Below are positions 33,305-41,927 of a stretch of DNA of 64,000 nucleotides, piece after piece. The stretch covers positions 117,498 to 181,497 of the forward strand of contig JAURWE010000066.1 in NCBI GenBank assembly GCA_030655075.1, in the 5' to 3' direction. The translations under genes and the position numbers were made by a program. The notes below the pieces were generated by a model. It had not been told where the DNA came from and did no database searches. It worked only from the letters and a program-made list of their open reading frames with translations. This DNA comes from Pararhizobium sp. (GTDB taxonomy: Bacteria > Pseudomonadota > Alphaproteobacteria > Rhizobiales > Rhizobiaceae). Numbering within the stretch: the first letter of the stretch is position 1; each line of letters begins with the position of its first letter.

Positions 33305-34018
33305 TTGAAATCCTTTCTCATCACCGCGCTGAAGATCGTGGGCGGCGTTCCGGCCGCAGCACTGCTCGTCGTTGCGATTGTCGGACTGGCGACGATGCGC
33401 TTTGCCGATCCGGCGCTGTACCCGCCGGCCGCCAGCGAGCGGCATTATGGCGTCGGGCTCGCCGATCACGGCATTCACACGGGGCTCATCCTCAACCGCG
33501 CCGATCTTGCCGAGATGGCGCTGACCATGAACGATCCGGTTCTGATCGCCCTGTCGGAGCGGTTTGCCTTTTACGGCTATCTCGAAATCGGCTGGGGCGA
33601 CGAGACCTTCTACCGCTTCGCGCCGGCCTGGTCGGACATTACGCTGAAGATGGGATCGCGCGCACTCTTCGGGTTCAACGGCGCCACCGTGCTGCACATC
33701 GCCGGGTTCGAGCAGGGGGCGACGCAATCCTTTCCGGCATCCGACGTGGTGGAGCTTTCGCTGTCGGAGCGGGGCTTGCGCAGGCTGGCTGAAAAGCTCT
33801 CCGCAAGTTTTGCCCGCACACAGGCAGGTCAGCCGGTGGAGCTGGGGCAGGGGATATACGGCCCCAGCCTGTTTTATCAGGCGACCGGTCACTACAGCCT
33901 GCTCAACACCTGCAACCGATGGATTTCCGATCTCCTGAGTGCGGCGGGCCTTGCGACGTCACCGGTGCCGGCGGCGTTTTCGCCCGGTCTTCTTGCGGAA
34001 ATCCGTGCACGAAACTGA
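33305..34018 (+). CDS. TIGR02117/DUF2459 family protein
   Basis: 237 residues with an N-terminal membrane helix (~12-35). The DUF2459 core shows GVGLADHGIHTGLIL, FAFYGYLEIGWGDETFYRF and YSLLNTCNRWISDLLSAAG; the family is often said to be urease-associated, but no urease genes are here and the function is unknown. The invariant H-T-G, GWGD and NTCN segments resemble a cysteine peptidase-like layout (His, Asp, Cys), an inference. No ATG is in frame; TTG at 33305 follows AGGAG by five bases and gives MKSFLITALK, so I prefer it to the TTG at 33284. Confidence 0.8.
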   Translation: MKSFLITALKIVGGVPAAALLVVAIVGLATMRFADPALYPPAASERHYGVGLADHGIHTGLILNRADLAEMALTMNDPVLIALSERFAFYGYLEIGWGDETFYRFAPAWSDITLKMGSRALFGFNGATVLHIAGFEQGATQSFPASDVVELSLSERGLRRLAEKLSASFARTQAGQPVELGQGIYGPSLFYQATGHYSLLNTCNRWISDLLSAAGLATSPVPAAFSPGLLAEIRARN

Positions 34019-34072
34019 GCCGGGATGGCCGGTGCATTGGACATCGCACCCAGAAAACGCTACCGAAGCGCC

Positions 34073-35068
34073 ATGAACAAACGCACCGCAAAATTCGAAG
34101 GCAGTGATGCCGTCGCCTCGGCGATCCGCACGGTCGAGACGGAAAAGAACGGTCTGGCGGCGCTGGCAGTGACACTGGCCGGCCCCATGGCCGAGGCTTT
34201 CCGCACGGCCATCGAAAAGATCGCCGATATCAGCGGCCGTGTCATCGTCACCGGCATCGGCAAGAGCGGCCACATCGCCACCAAGATCGCCGCGACCTTT
34301 GCTTCGACCGGCACCCCGGCCTTCTTCGTGCATCCGGTCGAGGCCAATCACGGCGATCTCGGCATGATCGCGCCTGACGATGTCATCATCGCCATGTCCT
34401 GGAGCGGCGAAAGTTCGGAGCTTCAGGGTATCATTTCCTACTCGCGCCGCTTCTCCATTCCGCTGATCGCCATAACCTCAGGCGAAAACTCGTCGCTGGC
34501 GCGCGCGGCCGATGTCGTGCTGCTTTTGCCGAAGGAGCAGGAGGCCTGCCCGCATGGGCTGGCGCCGACCACCTCGACGCTGATGCAGCTGGCGCTCGGC
34601 GATGCGCTCGCCGTGGCGCTGCTGGAAGCGCGCGGCTTTTCGGCGGTCGATTTCAAGACGTTCCATCCGGGCGGCAAGCTCGGGGCCAGCCTGTCGCATG
34701 TGGCCGACATCATGCATGTCGGCGACCGGGTGCCGCTGGTGCCCAAGGGCACGCCGATGACCGACGCGGTCCGGGTCCTGTCGCAAAAACGCTTCGGCTG
34801 CGTCGGCGTCATCGATGACGACGGCCGCCTCGCCGGCATCGTCACCGACGGCGACATCGCCCGCAATCTGGGCCAGAACCTCGCCGCCCTGTCGGTCGAC
34901 GACATCATGACGCGCAAGCCGAAAACGGTCACGGCATCGATGCTGGCAACGGCGGCCATGGCGTTCCTCGAACTGCATCACATTTCCGCGCTGCTGGTCA
35001 TCGATGACGACAACCGCCCGGCCGGCATCGTGCATTTCCACGACCTGCTGCGGATCGGCGTGGCTTGA
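34073..35068 (+). CDS. kdsD: Arabinose-5-phosphate isomerase (KpsF/GutQ/KdsD family)
   Basis: 331 residues. A SIS domain (VIVTGIGKSGHIATKIA, FVHPVEANHGDLGMI, AMSWSGESSELQGI, PTTSTLMQLALGDALA, FHPGGKLG) is followed by two CBS domains (VADIMHVGDRVPLVP, GCVGVIDDDGRLAGIVTDGD; VDDIMTRKPKTVTA, HHISALLVIDDDNRPAGIVH). It interconverts ribulose-5-phosphate and arabinose-5-phosphate, the first step of Kdo synthesis for lipid A core. The ATG at 34073 is the usual start of the family; the ribosome site is weak. It lies 54 bases after the DUF2459 gene and may share its transcript. Confidence 0.92.
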   Translation: MNKRTAKFEGSDAVASAIRTVETEKNGLAALAVTLAGPMAEAFRTAIEKIADISGRVIVTGIGKSGHIATKIAATFASTGTPAFFVHPVEANHGDLGMIAPDDVIIAMSWSGESSELQGIISYSRRFSIPLIAITSGENSSLARAADVVLLLPKEQEACPHGLAPTTSTLMQLALGDALAVALLEARGFSAVDFKTFHPGGKLGASLSHVADIMHVGDRVPLVPKGTPMTDAVRVLSQKRFGCVGVIDDDGRLAGIVTDGDIARNLGQNLAALSVDDIMTRKPKTVTASMLATAAMAFLELHHISALLVIDDDNRPAGIVHFHDLLRIGVA

Positions 35069-35072
35069 TTTG

Positions 35073-35190
35073 ACCTCCTCCTTGAGGGGGGGAGGTCACC
35101 GCGAAGCGGTGGGTGGGGGTGACCGTTGCCGACCTCAGAGGATCACCCCACCCCGGCACTTCGTGCCGACCCTCCCCCTCAAGGGGAGGG
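35073..35190. repeat. Family B palindromic repeat, copy 3
   Basis: acctcctccttgagggggggaggtcaccgcgaagcggtggg .. gatcaccccaccccggcacttcgtgccgaccctccccctcaaggggaggg. It lies between kdsD and the mrp operon; the remaining ~130 bases to mrpA should contain the operon promoter, which I could not place. Confidence 0.85.
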
Positions 35191-35328
35191 GATGCGCATC
35201 TACCCTCACAAATCCGTTATTTGCCGCTCCGCCCTTGAGCCGTCCGCCGGCTTCCCGTATGCCGGAGGGGTGCGCCGGTCTCGTTCGCGGATCGGCGTCA
35301 GCTTGAACAACAGGGAGACTTCGCGGCC

Positions 35329-37686
35329 GTGAGTGTCAACGACCTGACATGTCTGGTTATGGCGCTGCCCTTCGTCGCGGCCCTTGCCGCGCCGCTCATC
35401 ACCCGTGCGCTCGGCCATCGCGCCGGATGGGTTCTGGCGCTGGTGCCTGTGGCGATCTTCGTGCATTTCCTCGGCTTCTCGGCCGAAATCGCCCGGGGCG
35501 AGCTGGTCACCGGCGGCTACGTCTGGGTGCCGTCCTTCAATGTCAGCTTCTCCTGGCTGATCGACGGCCTGTCGCAGACCTTCGTACTTTTGATCTCCGG
35601 CATCGGCGCGCTGATCGTGGTCTACGCCGGCGGCTACCTCAAGGGCCACGCCGACCAGGGCCGGTTCTTTTCCTTCCTGCTCCTGTTCATGGGTTCGATG
35701 CTGGGGCTGGTCGTGTCCGACAGTTTCCTCATGCTCTTCGTCTTCTGGGAACTGACCTCGATCACCTCCTTCCTGCTGATCGGCTTTGATCACACCCGCG
35801 AGGCCGCGCGCCGGGCAGCGCTTCAGGCACTCGTCGTCACCGGGGCCGGCGGCCTGTCGCTGCTGGCCGGGCTGATCATCATCTGGAACATCACCGGCAT
35901 CACCCAGATGTCGCTGCTCCTGTCCTTCGCGCCGGAGTTGAAGGGCAGTCCATTCTACCTCGCGGCGCTCCTCTTGGTGCTCGGCGGCGCCTTCACCAAA
36001 TCGGCGCAGTTCCCGTTCCATGTCTGGCTGCCCAACGCCATGGAGGCGCCGACGCCGGTGTCGGCCTATCTGCATTCGGCCACCATGGTGAAGGCCGGCA
36101 TCTATCTCCTGATGCGGCTCAATCCGGTGCTCGGCGGCACGCCGCAGTGGCAGGTCATCCTGCCGGTCGTCGGCGGCGCAACGCTGGTGGTGGGCACCGT
36201 GCTGGCGCTGCGCCAGACGGACCTGAAGCTGATGCTCGCCTATACGACGGTCGCCTCGCTCGGCCTTCTGACCATGCTCACCGGCTTCGGCACGCCGCAC
36301 GCGGTCGAGGCGGCGGTGCTTTATCTCGTTGCCCATAGCCTGTTCAAGGGCGCGCTGTTCATGGTCGCCGGCCTGATCGACCACGGCACCGGCACGCGCG
36401 ACATCACCCGCCTGTCCGGCCTCAGCCGCGCCATGCCCGTCACCTTCGCCGTCGCCCTCATGGCGGCGCTGTCCATGGGCGGCCTGCCGCCATTCTTCGG
36501 CTTCCTCGCCAAGGAAGAGATCTATGAGGCGCTTGTGGGCGGCAGCCCGCGCGCGCTCACCTTCACCGCCATCGCCGTCTTCGGCAATGCGCTGATGTTC
36601 GCCGCCGCCTTTGCCGTGGCGCTGAAGCCCTTCCTCGGCAAGACGGTCCCGACCCCGAAGACGCCGCATGAAGGCCCGCTCATGCTCTGGCTCGGGCCGC
36701 TGATCCTGGCGCTGGCCGGCCTGGCGCTGGCACTGTTTTCAACCTTTGCCCACACCTTCGTCTCCAGCCCGATGGCTTCGGCCGTCGCCGGTCAGCCGCA
36801 CACGGTCGCCATCTCGCTCGTCCCCCACATCGGCCTGCCGCTGGCGCTCTCGGTGCTGACCATTCTCCTCGGCAGTGTTGTCTACCTGCTCTTCGACCGC
36901 ATCCGGCTCGCCATCGGCATCCTGCTCGAAGATATCGGCTGGGGCCCCGATCGCGGCTTCGATCAGTTAGTCTCCGGCCTGTTGCGGCTGGCCTTCCGGA
37001 TGACGAAATTCCTGCAGCCGGGCTGGCTCGATGTCTATATGACCGTCACCTTCATCGCCGTGGCGCTGATGCTGCTGGTACCACCGCTCATCTATGGCGA
37101 GCTGCCGCGTTTCCCGGTCTGGCCGGCAGGCGTCCAGCTGCATGAACTGGCGGTTTTCGCCATCGCCGTCATCGGCCTTGCCGCCGTTTTGATGGCCAGC
37201 AACCGGCTCACCGCCATCGTCTCGCTCGGCATCCAGGGCTTTGCCGTGGCGCTGATCTTCCTTCTGTTCGGCGCGCCGGATCTGTCCTTCACCCAGTTCA
37301 TGGTCGAGACCCTGTCGGTGGTCATCCTGGCGCTGGTCATGACCCGGCTGCGCCTGTCGCCATCCGATCACCGGCCGCTGCGCCAGAAACTGCCCGACGC
37401 TGCCATCGCCATTGCCTGCGGCCTCGGCTTTTCGCTCTACCTCATGAAGGTCACACAGGGGCGCTTCGACACGGCGCTCACCGATTTCTTCAACCTCTAT
37501 TCGAAAACGATCGCCCACGGCGCCAATATCGTCAACGTCATCATCGTCGACTTCCGCGGCACCGACACGCTCGGCGAAATCGCCGTCGTCATGGTCACCG
37601 GCCTCGCCATCCTCTCGCTCGTCCGCCTGCGCCCCTGGGCGCTGAAAACCGCCGACAACGATCCTGATGCGGAGGAGGGGGCATGA
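35329..37686 (+). CDS. mrpA: Mrp-type Na+(K+)/H+ antiporter subunit A
   Basis: 785 residues, about 20 membrane helices. The first ~500 residues are homologous to complex I NuoL (FWELTSITSFLLIGFDH, AFTKSAQFPFHVWLPNAMEAPTPVSAYLHS, ATMVKAGIYLLMR, AHSLFKGALFMVAGLIDH, SMGGLPPFFGFLAKEE); the rest holds the extra A-subunit helices (FGAPDLSFTQFMVETLSVV, NIVNVIIVDFRGTDTLGEIAVV). It is the main proton/cation path of a multi-subunit antiporter for alkali and Na+ or K+ resistance. A and B are separate genes, unlike the fused form of some rhizobial Pha systems. The start is a GTG with GGGAGA about 11 bases before it. Confidence 0.93.
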   Translation: MSVNDLTCLVMALPFVAALAAPLITRALGHRAGWVLALVPVAIFVHFLGFSAEIARGELVTGGYVWVPSFNVSFSWLIDGLSQTFVLLISGIGALIVVYAGGYLKGHADQGRFFSFLLLFMGSMLGLVVSDSFLMLFVFWELTSITSFLLIGFDHTREAARRAALQALVVTGAGGLSLLAGLIIIWNITGITQMSLLLSFAPELKGSPFYLAALLLVLGGAFTKSAQFPFHVWLPNAMEAPTPVSAYLHSATMVKAGIYLLMRLNPVLGGTPQWQVILPVVGGATLVVGTVLALRQTDLKLMLAYTTVASLGLLTMLTGFGTPHAVEAAVLYLVAHSLFKGALFMVAGLIDHGTGTRDITRLSGLSRAMPVTFAVALMAALSMGGLPPFFGFLAKEEIYEALVGGSPRALTFTAIAVFGNALMFAAAFAVALKPFLGKTVPTPKTPHEGPLMLWLGPLILALAGLALALFSTFAHTFVSSPMASAVAGQPHTVAISLVPHIGLPLALSVLTILLGSVVYLLFDRIRLAIGILLEDIGWGPDRGFDQLVSGLLRLAFRMTKFLQPGWLDVYMTVTFIAVALMLLVPPLIYGELPRFPVWPAGVQLHELAVFAIAVIGLAAVLMASNRLTAIVSLGIQGFAVALIFLLFGAPDLSFTQFMVETLSVVILALVMTRLRLSPSDHRPLRQKLPDAAIAIACGLGFSLYLMKVTQGRFDTALTDFFNLYSKTIAHGANIVNVIIVDFRGTDTLGEIAVVMVTGLAILSLVRLRPWALKTADNDPDAEEGA

Positions 37687-37916
37687 TGGCGGAACATGTG
37701 ATTCCCCTCACTCTGAGCCAGCCAACCCCCCTCTGTCACTTCGTGACATCTCCCCCTCAAGGGGGGAGATCGTTCTTTTCCCTTACTTCGGTCAGGCGGC
37801 CACAAAACTCCCGGCCAATCTCCCCCCTTGAGGGGGAGATGTCGGCGTCGCCGACAGAGGGGGGTGACTTTCCACATAATCGAAGTGTCTTCGCCAGAGT
37901 GGTGGCCCACCCATGA
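37683..37916 (+). CDS. Repeat-derived bridging ORF between mrpA and mrpB
   Basis: 77 codons starting ATGATGGCG, preceded by a strong GGAGGAGGGGGC ribosome site at the end of mrpA. Its ATG overlaps the mrpA stop (ATGA at 37683-37686) and its TGA overlaps the mrpB start (ATGA at 37913-37916). Most of the product (TPLCHFVTSPPQGGRSFF, SPLEGEMSASPTEGGDFP) is a translation of the inverted family C repeat. It is unlikely to have a function as a protein; its reading frame may carry ribosomes across the inserted repeat to mrpB, which lacks a clear ribosome site of its own. Confidence 0.35.
   Translation: MMAEHVIPLTLSQPTPLCHFVTSPPQGGRSFFSLTSVRRPQNSRPISPLEGEMSASPTEGGDFPHNRSVFARVVAHP
37724..37866. repeat. 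Inverted pair of family C repeats inside the mrp operon
   Basis: Left copy about 37724-37771 (cccctctgtcacttcgtgac atctccccctcaaggggggagat) and right copy about 37812-37866 in inverse orientation (aatctccccccttgaggggg .. gtcgccgacagaggggggtg). The same inverted arrangement occurs at 4603-4806. It separates mrpA from mrpB by 226 bases, while all other mrp junctions overlap or touch. Confidence 0.8.
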
Positions 37917-38329
37917 ACACCCTCATCTTCCGCACAATCGCACCGTTCCTCACCGCCCTCATGCTGCTGTTCTCGGTCTTTGTGCTGCTGCGTGGCCACA
38001 ATGAGCCCGGCGGCGGCTTTATCGGCGGGTTGATTGCCGCCTGTGGGCTGGCGATCTATGGCATTGCCTGCGGGGTCGACACCGTGCGCCGCGCCATCCG
38101 GTTTCATCCGATGGTCATTTCCGCCTTCGGGCTGGCCCTGTCCACCATGGCCGGTCTCGTCTCGCTGGCGGCCGGGGTACCGTTCATGACCGGCCTCTGG
38201 GTTACCCCGTCGCTGGCCGGGCTCGAGGTGCCGCTGTCGACGGTGATGCTGTTCGATCTCGGCGTCTATCTGGTTGTCACCGGCGCCATCACCGCGATTG
38301 CGCTCGCCCTTGAAGAGGGGGAGGACTGA
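37913..38329 (+). CDS. mrpB: Mrp antiporter subunit B
   Basis: 138 residues, four membrane helices. The conserved MnhB features are TLIFRTIAPFLTALMLLFS, LRGHNEPGGGFIGGLI and VMLFDLGVYLVVTGAI. It is required for assembly of the antiporter. The Met at 37913 matches the family N-terminus. No purine-rich ribosome site precedes it; an ORF ending across its ATG (37683-37916) may supply ribosomes. The stop shares one base with the mrpC start. Confidence 0.93.
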   Translation: MNTLIFRTIAPFLTALMLLFSVFVLLRGHNEPGGGFIGGLIAACGLAIYGIACGVDTVRRAIRFHPMVISAFGLALSTMAGLVSLAAGVPFMTGLWVTPSLAGLEVPLSTVMLFDLGVYLVVTGAITAIALALEEGED

Positions 38330-38703
38330 TGGAAGCGCTGCTCTCGCTGCTGACCGGCCTATTCTTCGCCGCCGCCATCTATCTGATGCTGTCGAAACAT
38401 ATCATCCGCATCCTGCTCGGCGTCGCCGTGCTCGGCAATGGCGTCAACCTGCTGCTCTTCGTCAATGGCCGAACTTTGCGCGAAATCCCGCCTGTTATCG
38501 GCGAGGGGCTGGATGTGCCCGCCCGGCTGACCGCCAATCCGTTGCCGCAGGCGCTGATCCTCACGGCCATCGTCATTTCCTTTTCCTTCTTCGCCTTCCT
38601 GCTGGTCCTGTCCTGGCGGGCCTATAGCGCGCTCGGCACCGACGACACCGATCACATGCGCCTGGCCGAGCCGGATGATCCGCCGCCGCCGGGGGGCTAC
38701 TGA
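38329..38703 (+). CDS. mrpC: Mrp antiporter subunit C
   Basis: 124 residues, three helices, homologous to NuoK of complex I. Visible family segments are IYLMLSKHIIRILLGVAVLG, NGVNLLLFV and the late NPLPQALILTAIVIS (helix 3 with the conserved P-L-P-Q-A-L-I-L-T-A-I-V). The C-terminus is an acidic, proline-rich cytoplasmic tail (EPDDPPPPGGY). TGATG overlap with mrpB and a two-base gap to mrpD show tight coupling. Confidence 0.94.
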   Translation: MEALLSLLTGLFFAAAIYLMLSKHIIRILLGVAVLGNGVNLLLFVNGRTLREIPPVIGEGLDVPARLTANPLPQALILTAIVISFSFFAFLLVLSWRAYSALGTDDTDHMRLAEPDDPPPPGGY

Positions 38704-38705
38704 TC

Positions 38706-40301
38706 ATGCTGGCCGTTGTCCTATCAGCCGCAGCCACCGCAACAGATCTTTCGAAAGCCCTGGTCCTGGCGCCGGTGCCGCTCGCCGACTGGCTGGTCAT
38801 CGCCCCGGTCGCCTGGTGCATCCTCACCGGCGCCCTGCTGGTGATGCTGCGCGGCGTGCCGGTGCTGCAGGCGCCGCTTGCCATTGCCGCACTCCTGATC
38901 CTGACTGCCATGACCGGCGGTCTCCTCTGGCATGTCTCGGTCACCGGCCCGGTCACCATGGTCATGGGCCGCTGGCTGCCGCCCTTCGGCATCGCGTTTA
39001 CCGCCGATCTCTTCGGCGCGCTGATGGCCTTTGCCGCGTCGCTGGTGGCGCTCGCCGGCAGTGTCTTTGCGCTCGGTGATATCGATGCCGGCCACCGCCG
39101 CCACGGCTTTTATCCGCTGCTGCTGCTCTTGATGGCCGGCGTCAGCGGCGCGTTCCTCACCGGCGATATCTTCAACCTCTATGTCTGGTTCGAGGTGCTG
39201 CTGATCGCCTCCTTCGGCCTGCTTGTGCTGGGGTCGCAACGCCGCCAGATCGACGGCGCGGTCAAATACACATTTCTCAATCTTGTGGCGACGACGCTCT
39301 TCCTGGTGGCGACAGGCTATCTCTACGGCCTGTTCGGCACGCTCAACATGGCCGATATCGCGCTGAAAGCCGAGGCCCTGCGCGGCGGCCTTCCGCTGAT
39401 GACGCTCTGCGGCCTTTTCCTGCTCGCCTTCGCCATGAAGGCGGCGGCCTTCCCGGTCAATTTCTGGCTGCCCGCCTCCTATCACACCCCGCGCGTCACC
39501 GTGTCGGCGCTGTTTGCCGGCCTGCTCACCAAGGTCGGCATCTATGCGCTGATCCGCACCATGGTCATGCTCTTCCCGGTCGAGCGCGAGGAGATGAGTT
39601 TCCTCATCGCGCTCGTCGCCGCCTTCACCATGATCACCGGCGTGCTGGGCGCGCTGGCGCAGACGGATATTCGCCGCCTGCTCGGTTATCTCGTTGTCTC
39701 CGGCATCGGCATGATGCTGGCGGGCATCGCCATCGGCGGGCCGGGCGGCATCGGCGGTGCGATCTTCTATGCGCTGCACTCGATCATCGTCATGACCGCG
39801 CTCTATTTCACCGCCGGCATTGCGGCAAGGATCGGCGGCACCACGTCGATCGACACGCTCTCCGGCCTCTACCGGCCCTATCCGCTGTTTGCCGCCCTCT
39901 CGCTCATCCTGTTCCTCGCCGTCTGCGGCCTGCCGCCGTTTTCCGGGCTCTGGCCGAAGATCATGCTGGTCAAGGCCTCGATCGATATCGGCGCCTGGTG
40001 GCTGACGGGCACGATGCTGGTCACCAGCCTCTTAACCACCATCGCCGTCGGCCGTGTCTGGCTGCTGGCTTACTGGCGCCCGATGCCTGCAAGAGCATCA
40101 GCACCTACAGATGTTGTTGCGGCCGCACCGGCCGCCATCCCGCTTTCCGCCCTGCTGCCGCTTCTAGCCTTGACCGGCATCAGCATCGCCGTCGGCGTCT
40201 TTCCCGAGATGGTTCTGAACGCCGTCCAGCAGGCCGCCTCCGGCCTCAACGACCCGTCCGCCTATATCGGCTCGGTCTTTCCGGGGAGGGTCCTGCCATG
40301 A
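38706..40301 (+). CDS. mrpD: Mrp antiporter subunit D
   Basis: 531 residues with about 14 helices, homologous to NuoM/NuoN. The proton-channel helices are recognisable: TGDIFNLYVWFEVLLIASFG (conserved Glu), AFAMKAAAFPVNFWLPASYH (Lys), TKVGIYALIRT, HSIIVMTALYFTAGI and CGLPPFSGLWPKIMLVK. Together with MrpA it forms the ion-translocating core. The N-terminus holds an extra short hydrophobic segment before the first family helix. Its TGA overlaps the ATG of mrpE. Confidence 0.94.
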   Translation: MLAVVLSAAATATDLSKALVLAPVPLADWLVIAPVAWCILTGALLVMLRGVPVLQAPLAIAALLILTAMTGGLLWHVSVTGPVTMVMGRWLPPFGIAFTADLFGALMAFAASLVALAGSVFALGDIDAGHRRHGFYPLLLLLMAGVSGAFLTGDIFNLYVWFEVLLIASFGLLVLGSQRRQIDGAVKYTFLNLVATTLFLVATGYLYGLFGTLNMADIALKAEALRGGLPLMTLCGLFLLAFAMKAAAFPVNFWLPASYHTPRVTVSALFAGLLTKVGIYALIRTMVMLFPVEREEMSFLIALVAAFTMITGVLGALAQTDIRRLLGYLVVSGIGMMLAGIAIGGPGGIGGAIFYALHSIIVMTALYFTAGIAARIGGTTSIDTLSGLYRPYPLFAALSLILFLAVCGLPPFSGLWPKIMLVKASIDIGAWWLTGTMLVTSLLTTIAVGRVWLLAYWRPMPARASAPTDVVAAAPAAIPLSALLPLLALTGISIAVGVFPEMVLNAVQQAASGLNDPSAYIGSVFPGRVLP

Positions 40302-40777
40302 CGCGCACGGTCGCAGCCGGTCTCCTCATGATGATCGCCTGGGCGGCGATGACCGGCAGCATCACGCCGCCCAATCTGCTGCTCGGCCTGGTGCTTGGGG
40401 CGCTCTGCCTGTTTGTCGTGCGTGAACAGCCGACCACCGGCATCCGTGCCCTGCGCCTACTCCCGCTGCTGCGCCTCGTGCTGCTCTTCCTGAAAGAGTT
40501 GGCCGTCTCGGCGCTTCAGGTAGCGTTGCTGGTGATGCGGCCGAACATGCATCTAAAGCCCGGCATCTTTGCCTATAATCTGACTGTCACATCCGATTTC
40601 GAGATCATGCTGCTGGCCAACCTCATCACGTTGACACCGGGCACACTGTCGGTCGATGTCTCGTCCGATCGCAAGGTGCTCTACGTGCACGCACTCGACT
40701 GCGCCAATCCCACAGCCACCCGCAAAAGCATCGCGGAAGGTTTCGAGCGCCGGATCAAGGAGGCATTCGCACGATGA
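40298..40777 (+). CDS. mrpE: Mrp antiporter subunit E
   Basis: 159 residues. Two N-terminal helices (MMIAWAAMTGSITPPNLLLG) are followed by LFLKELAVSALQVALLVM and the family signature LLANLITLTPGTLSVDVSSD, a cytoplasmic ferredoxin-like domain ending VHALDC. The start at 40298 is fixed by the ATGA overlap with mrpD, with GGGGAGGG nine bases upstream. It overlaps mrpF by ATGA as well. Confidence 0.94.
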   Translation: MTRTVAAGLLMMIAWAAMTGSITPPNLLLGLVLGALCLFVVREQPTTGIRALRLLPLLRLVLLFLKELAVSALQVALLVMRPNMHLKPGIFAYNLTVTSDFEIMLLANLITLTPGTLSVDVSSDRKVLYVHALDCANPTATRKSIAEGFERRIKEAFAR

Positions 40778-41124
40778 ACGAAAGCCTCATCCTCCAAGCT
40801 GCTACCGGCCTGTCGCTCATGCTGCTGTCGGCTGCCTTCCTCATCACCGTAGTCCGCATCGTGCTCGGCCCGACGCTGCCCGACCGGATCGTCGGGCTCG
40901 ACATGCTGGTGGCCATCGCCATCGGCTTTATCGCCGTCATCGCCATAAAAACCGGCTACACGCTCTATCTCGATATTGCCATCGCGCTCGGTCTGGTCGG
41001 CTTCCTGGCGACCGTTGCCTTTGCCCGCTTTGTGCTGGTGCAGGGCATCAGCCGCGAGGAGGCGGCAAGACCGGAGGAGCCAGCGCGAATCAAAAAACCG
41101 AAGAAAAAGAGAAAGGGCCGCTGA
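40774..41124 (+). CDS. mrpF: Mrp antiporter subunit F
   Basis: 116 residues, three helices. The family core is ITVVRIVLGPTLPDRIVGLD, MLVAIAIGFIAVIA and YLDIAIALGLVGFLATVAFA. The last ~25 residues are a charged extension (EEAARPEEPARIKKPKKKRK) that is longer than in most MrpF proteins and highly basic at the end. Both ends overlap the neighbouring genes. Confidence 0.93.
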   Translation: MNESLILQAATGLSLMLLSAAFLITVVRIVLGPTLPDRIVGLDMLVAIAIGFIAVIAIKTGYTLYLDIAIALGLVGFLATVAFARFVLVQGISREEAARPEEPARIKKPKKKRKGR

Positions 41125-41489
41125 TGGCATGGGTCGCGCTGATTTTTGGAACGCTGCTGCCAGCCCTGCTGCTGGTCACGGGCTCGCTCTTCGCGCTGCT
41201 GGCCGCCATCGGCATTGTGCGCCTGCCGGATGTTTACACCCGCATGCATGCCGCCTCCAAGGCCGGCACCGTCGGTTCGGGGCTTCTGCTGGTTGCCGCC
41301 GGTCTGCACGCCGGCGAGGCGGCCATCCTGTTCCGGTCGCTGGCCGGCGGGCTGTTTCTGGTGCTGACGGCGCCCGTTGCGGCGCATCTTCTGGCGCGCG
41401 CTGCTCACACGGCAGGCTACAGACTGTCCGGCGTCTCTGTGCTCGATCAATTGCCGCAAGATAACAAGGACAAGCCCACGATCTTATAA
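41124..41489 (+). CDS. mrpG: Mrp antiporter subunit G
   Basis: 121 residues, three helices with the family signature VRLPDVYTRMHAASKAGTVG and a late LARAAHTAGYR segment. It is the last gene of the operon; its ATG shares one base with the mrpF stop. No hairpin-plus-T-run terminator follows, so transcription may continue into the long mucR leader region. Confidence 0.93.
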   Translation: MAWVALIFGTLLPALLLVTGSLFALLAAIGIVRLPDVYTRMHAASKAGTVGSGLLLVAAGLHAGEAAILFRSLAGGLFLVLTAPVAAHLLARAAHTAGYRLSGVSVLDQLPQDNKDKPTIL

Positions 41490-41927
41490 GCTCATCGTAC
41501 CACTTCTGTGATTGGTCTTGACAATCCTGCGCAGGTTCCTTGTGAATATGCTGCGGTGTCGATGAATAACTAGTTTTTACTGCAAAATCTCAAATTATTA
41601 TTGGACTTTCGGTCGATCGATGTTAATCGAAGCTCCGTAAAGTGTTGTTGCAGATATTACTTTTCTCCAATCTCGCTGATAGGGCAAGAATATTGGCTGT
41701 TGCTTTGAAGGCTGTATGAATGCGGCCGGAATATGGCGATTTTGGTGTTGGTATTGGGAAAATTTCGTCACGATTGCTGGTTGCAAAGCCAAGTATCGGG
41801 CAGTACGCGATGCTGAGAGCATAGCCAGCTCTGAGGATTGTGCTACAGGCACTTTTTGATGTTCACTTTTACCGTCGGGCCGGTTTTGATTCCGGCGGTT
41901 CTGCAGGTACGCGACAGGAGAATTGAA
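41490..41927 (+). promoter_or_regulatory. Long AT-rich mucR promoter and leader region
   Basis: 438 bases without a gene, lower in GC than its surroundings. TTGACA at 41518-41523 with a weak -10 (TGTGAA, 41541-41546, 17-base spacer) is a promoter candidate; its spacer holds the perfect palindrome CCTGCGCAGG (41526-41535). That start would give a leader of about 375 bases. MucR/Ros proteins are known to repress their own genes by binding AT-rich upstream DNA. Confidence 0.45.

Noticed and set aside
35206..36669. 487-codon minus-strand frame opposite mrpA
   Set aside because: Composition is charged and repetitive (strings of Glu, Arg and Gln), typical of the complement of membrane-protein codons; mrpA is unmistakable.
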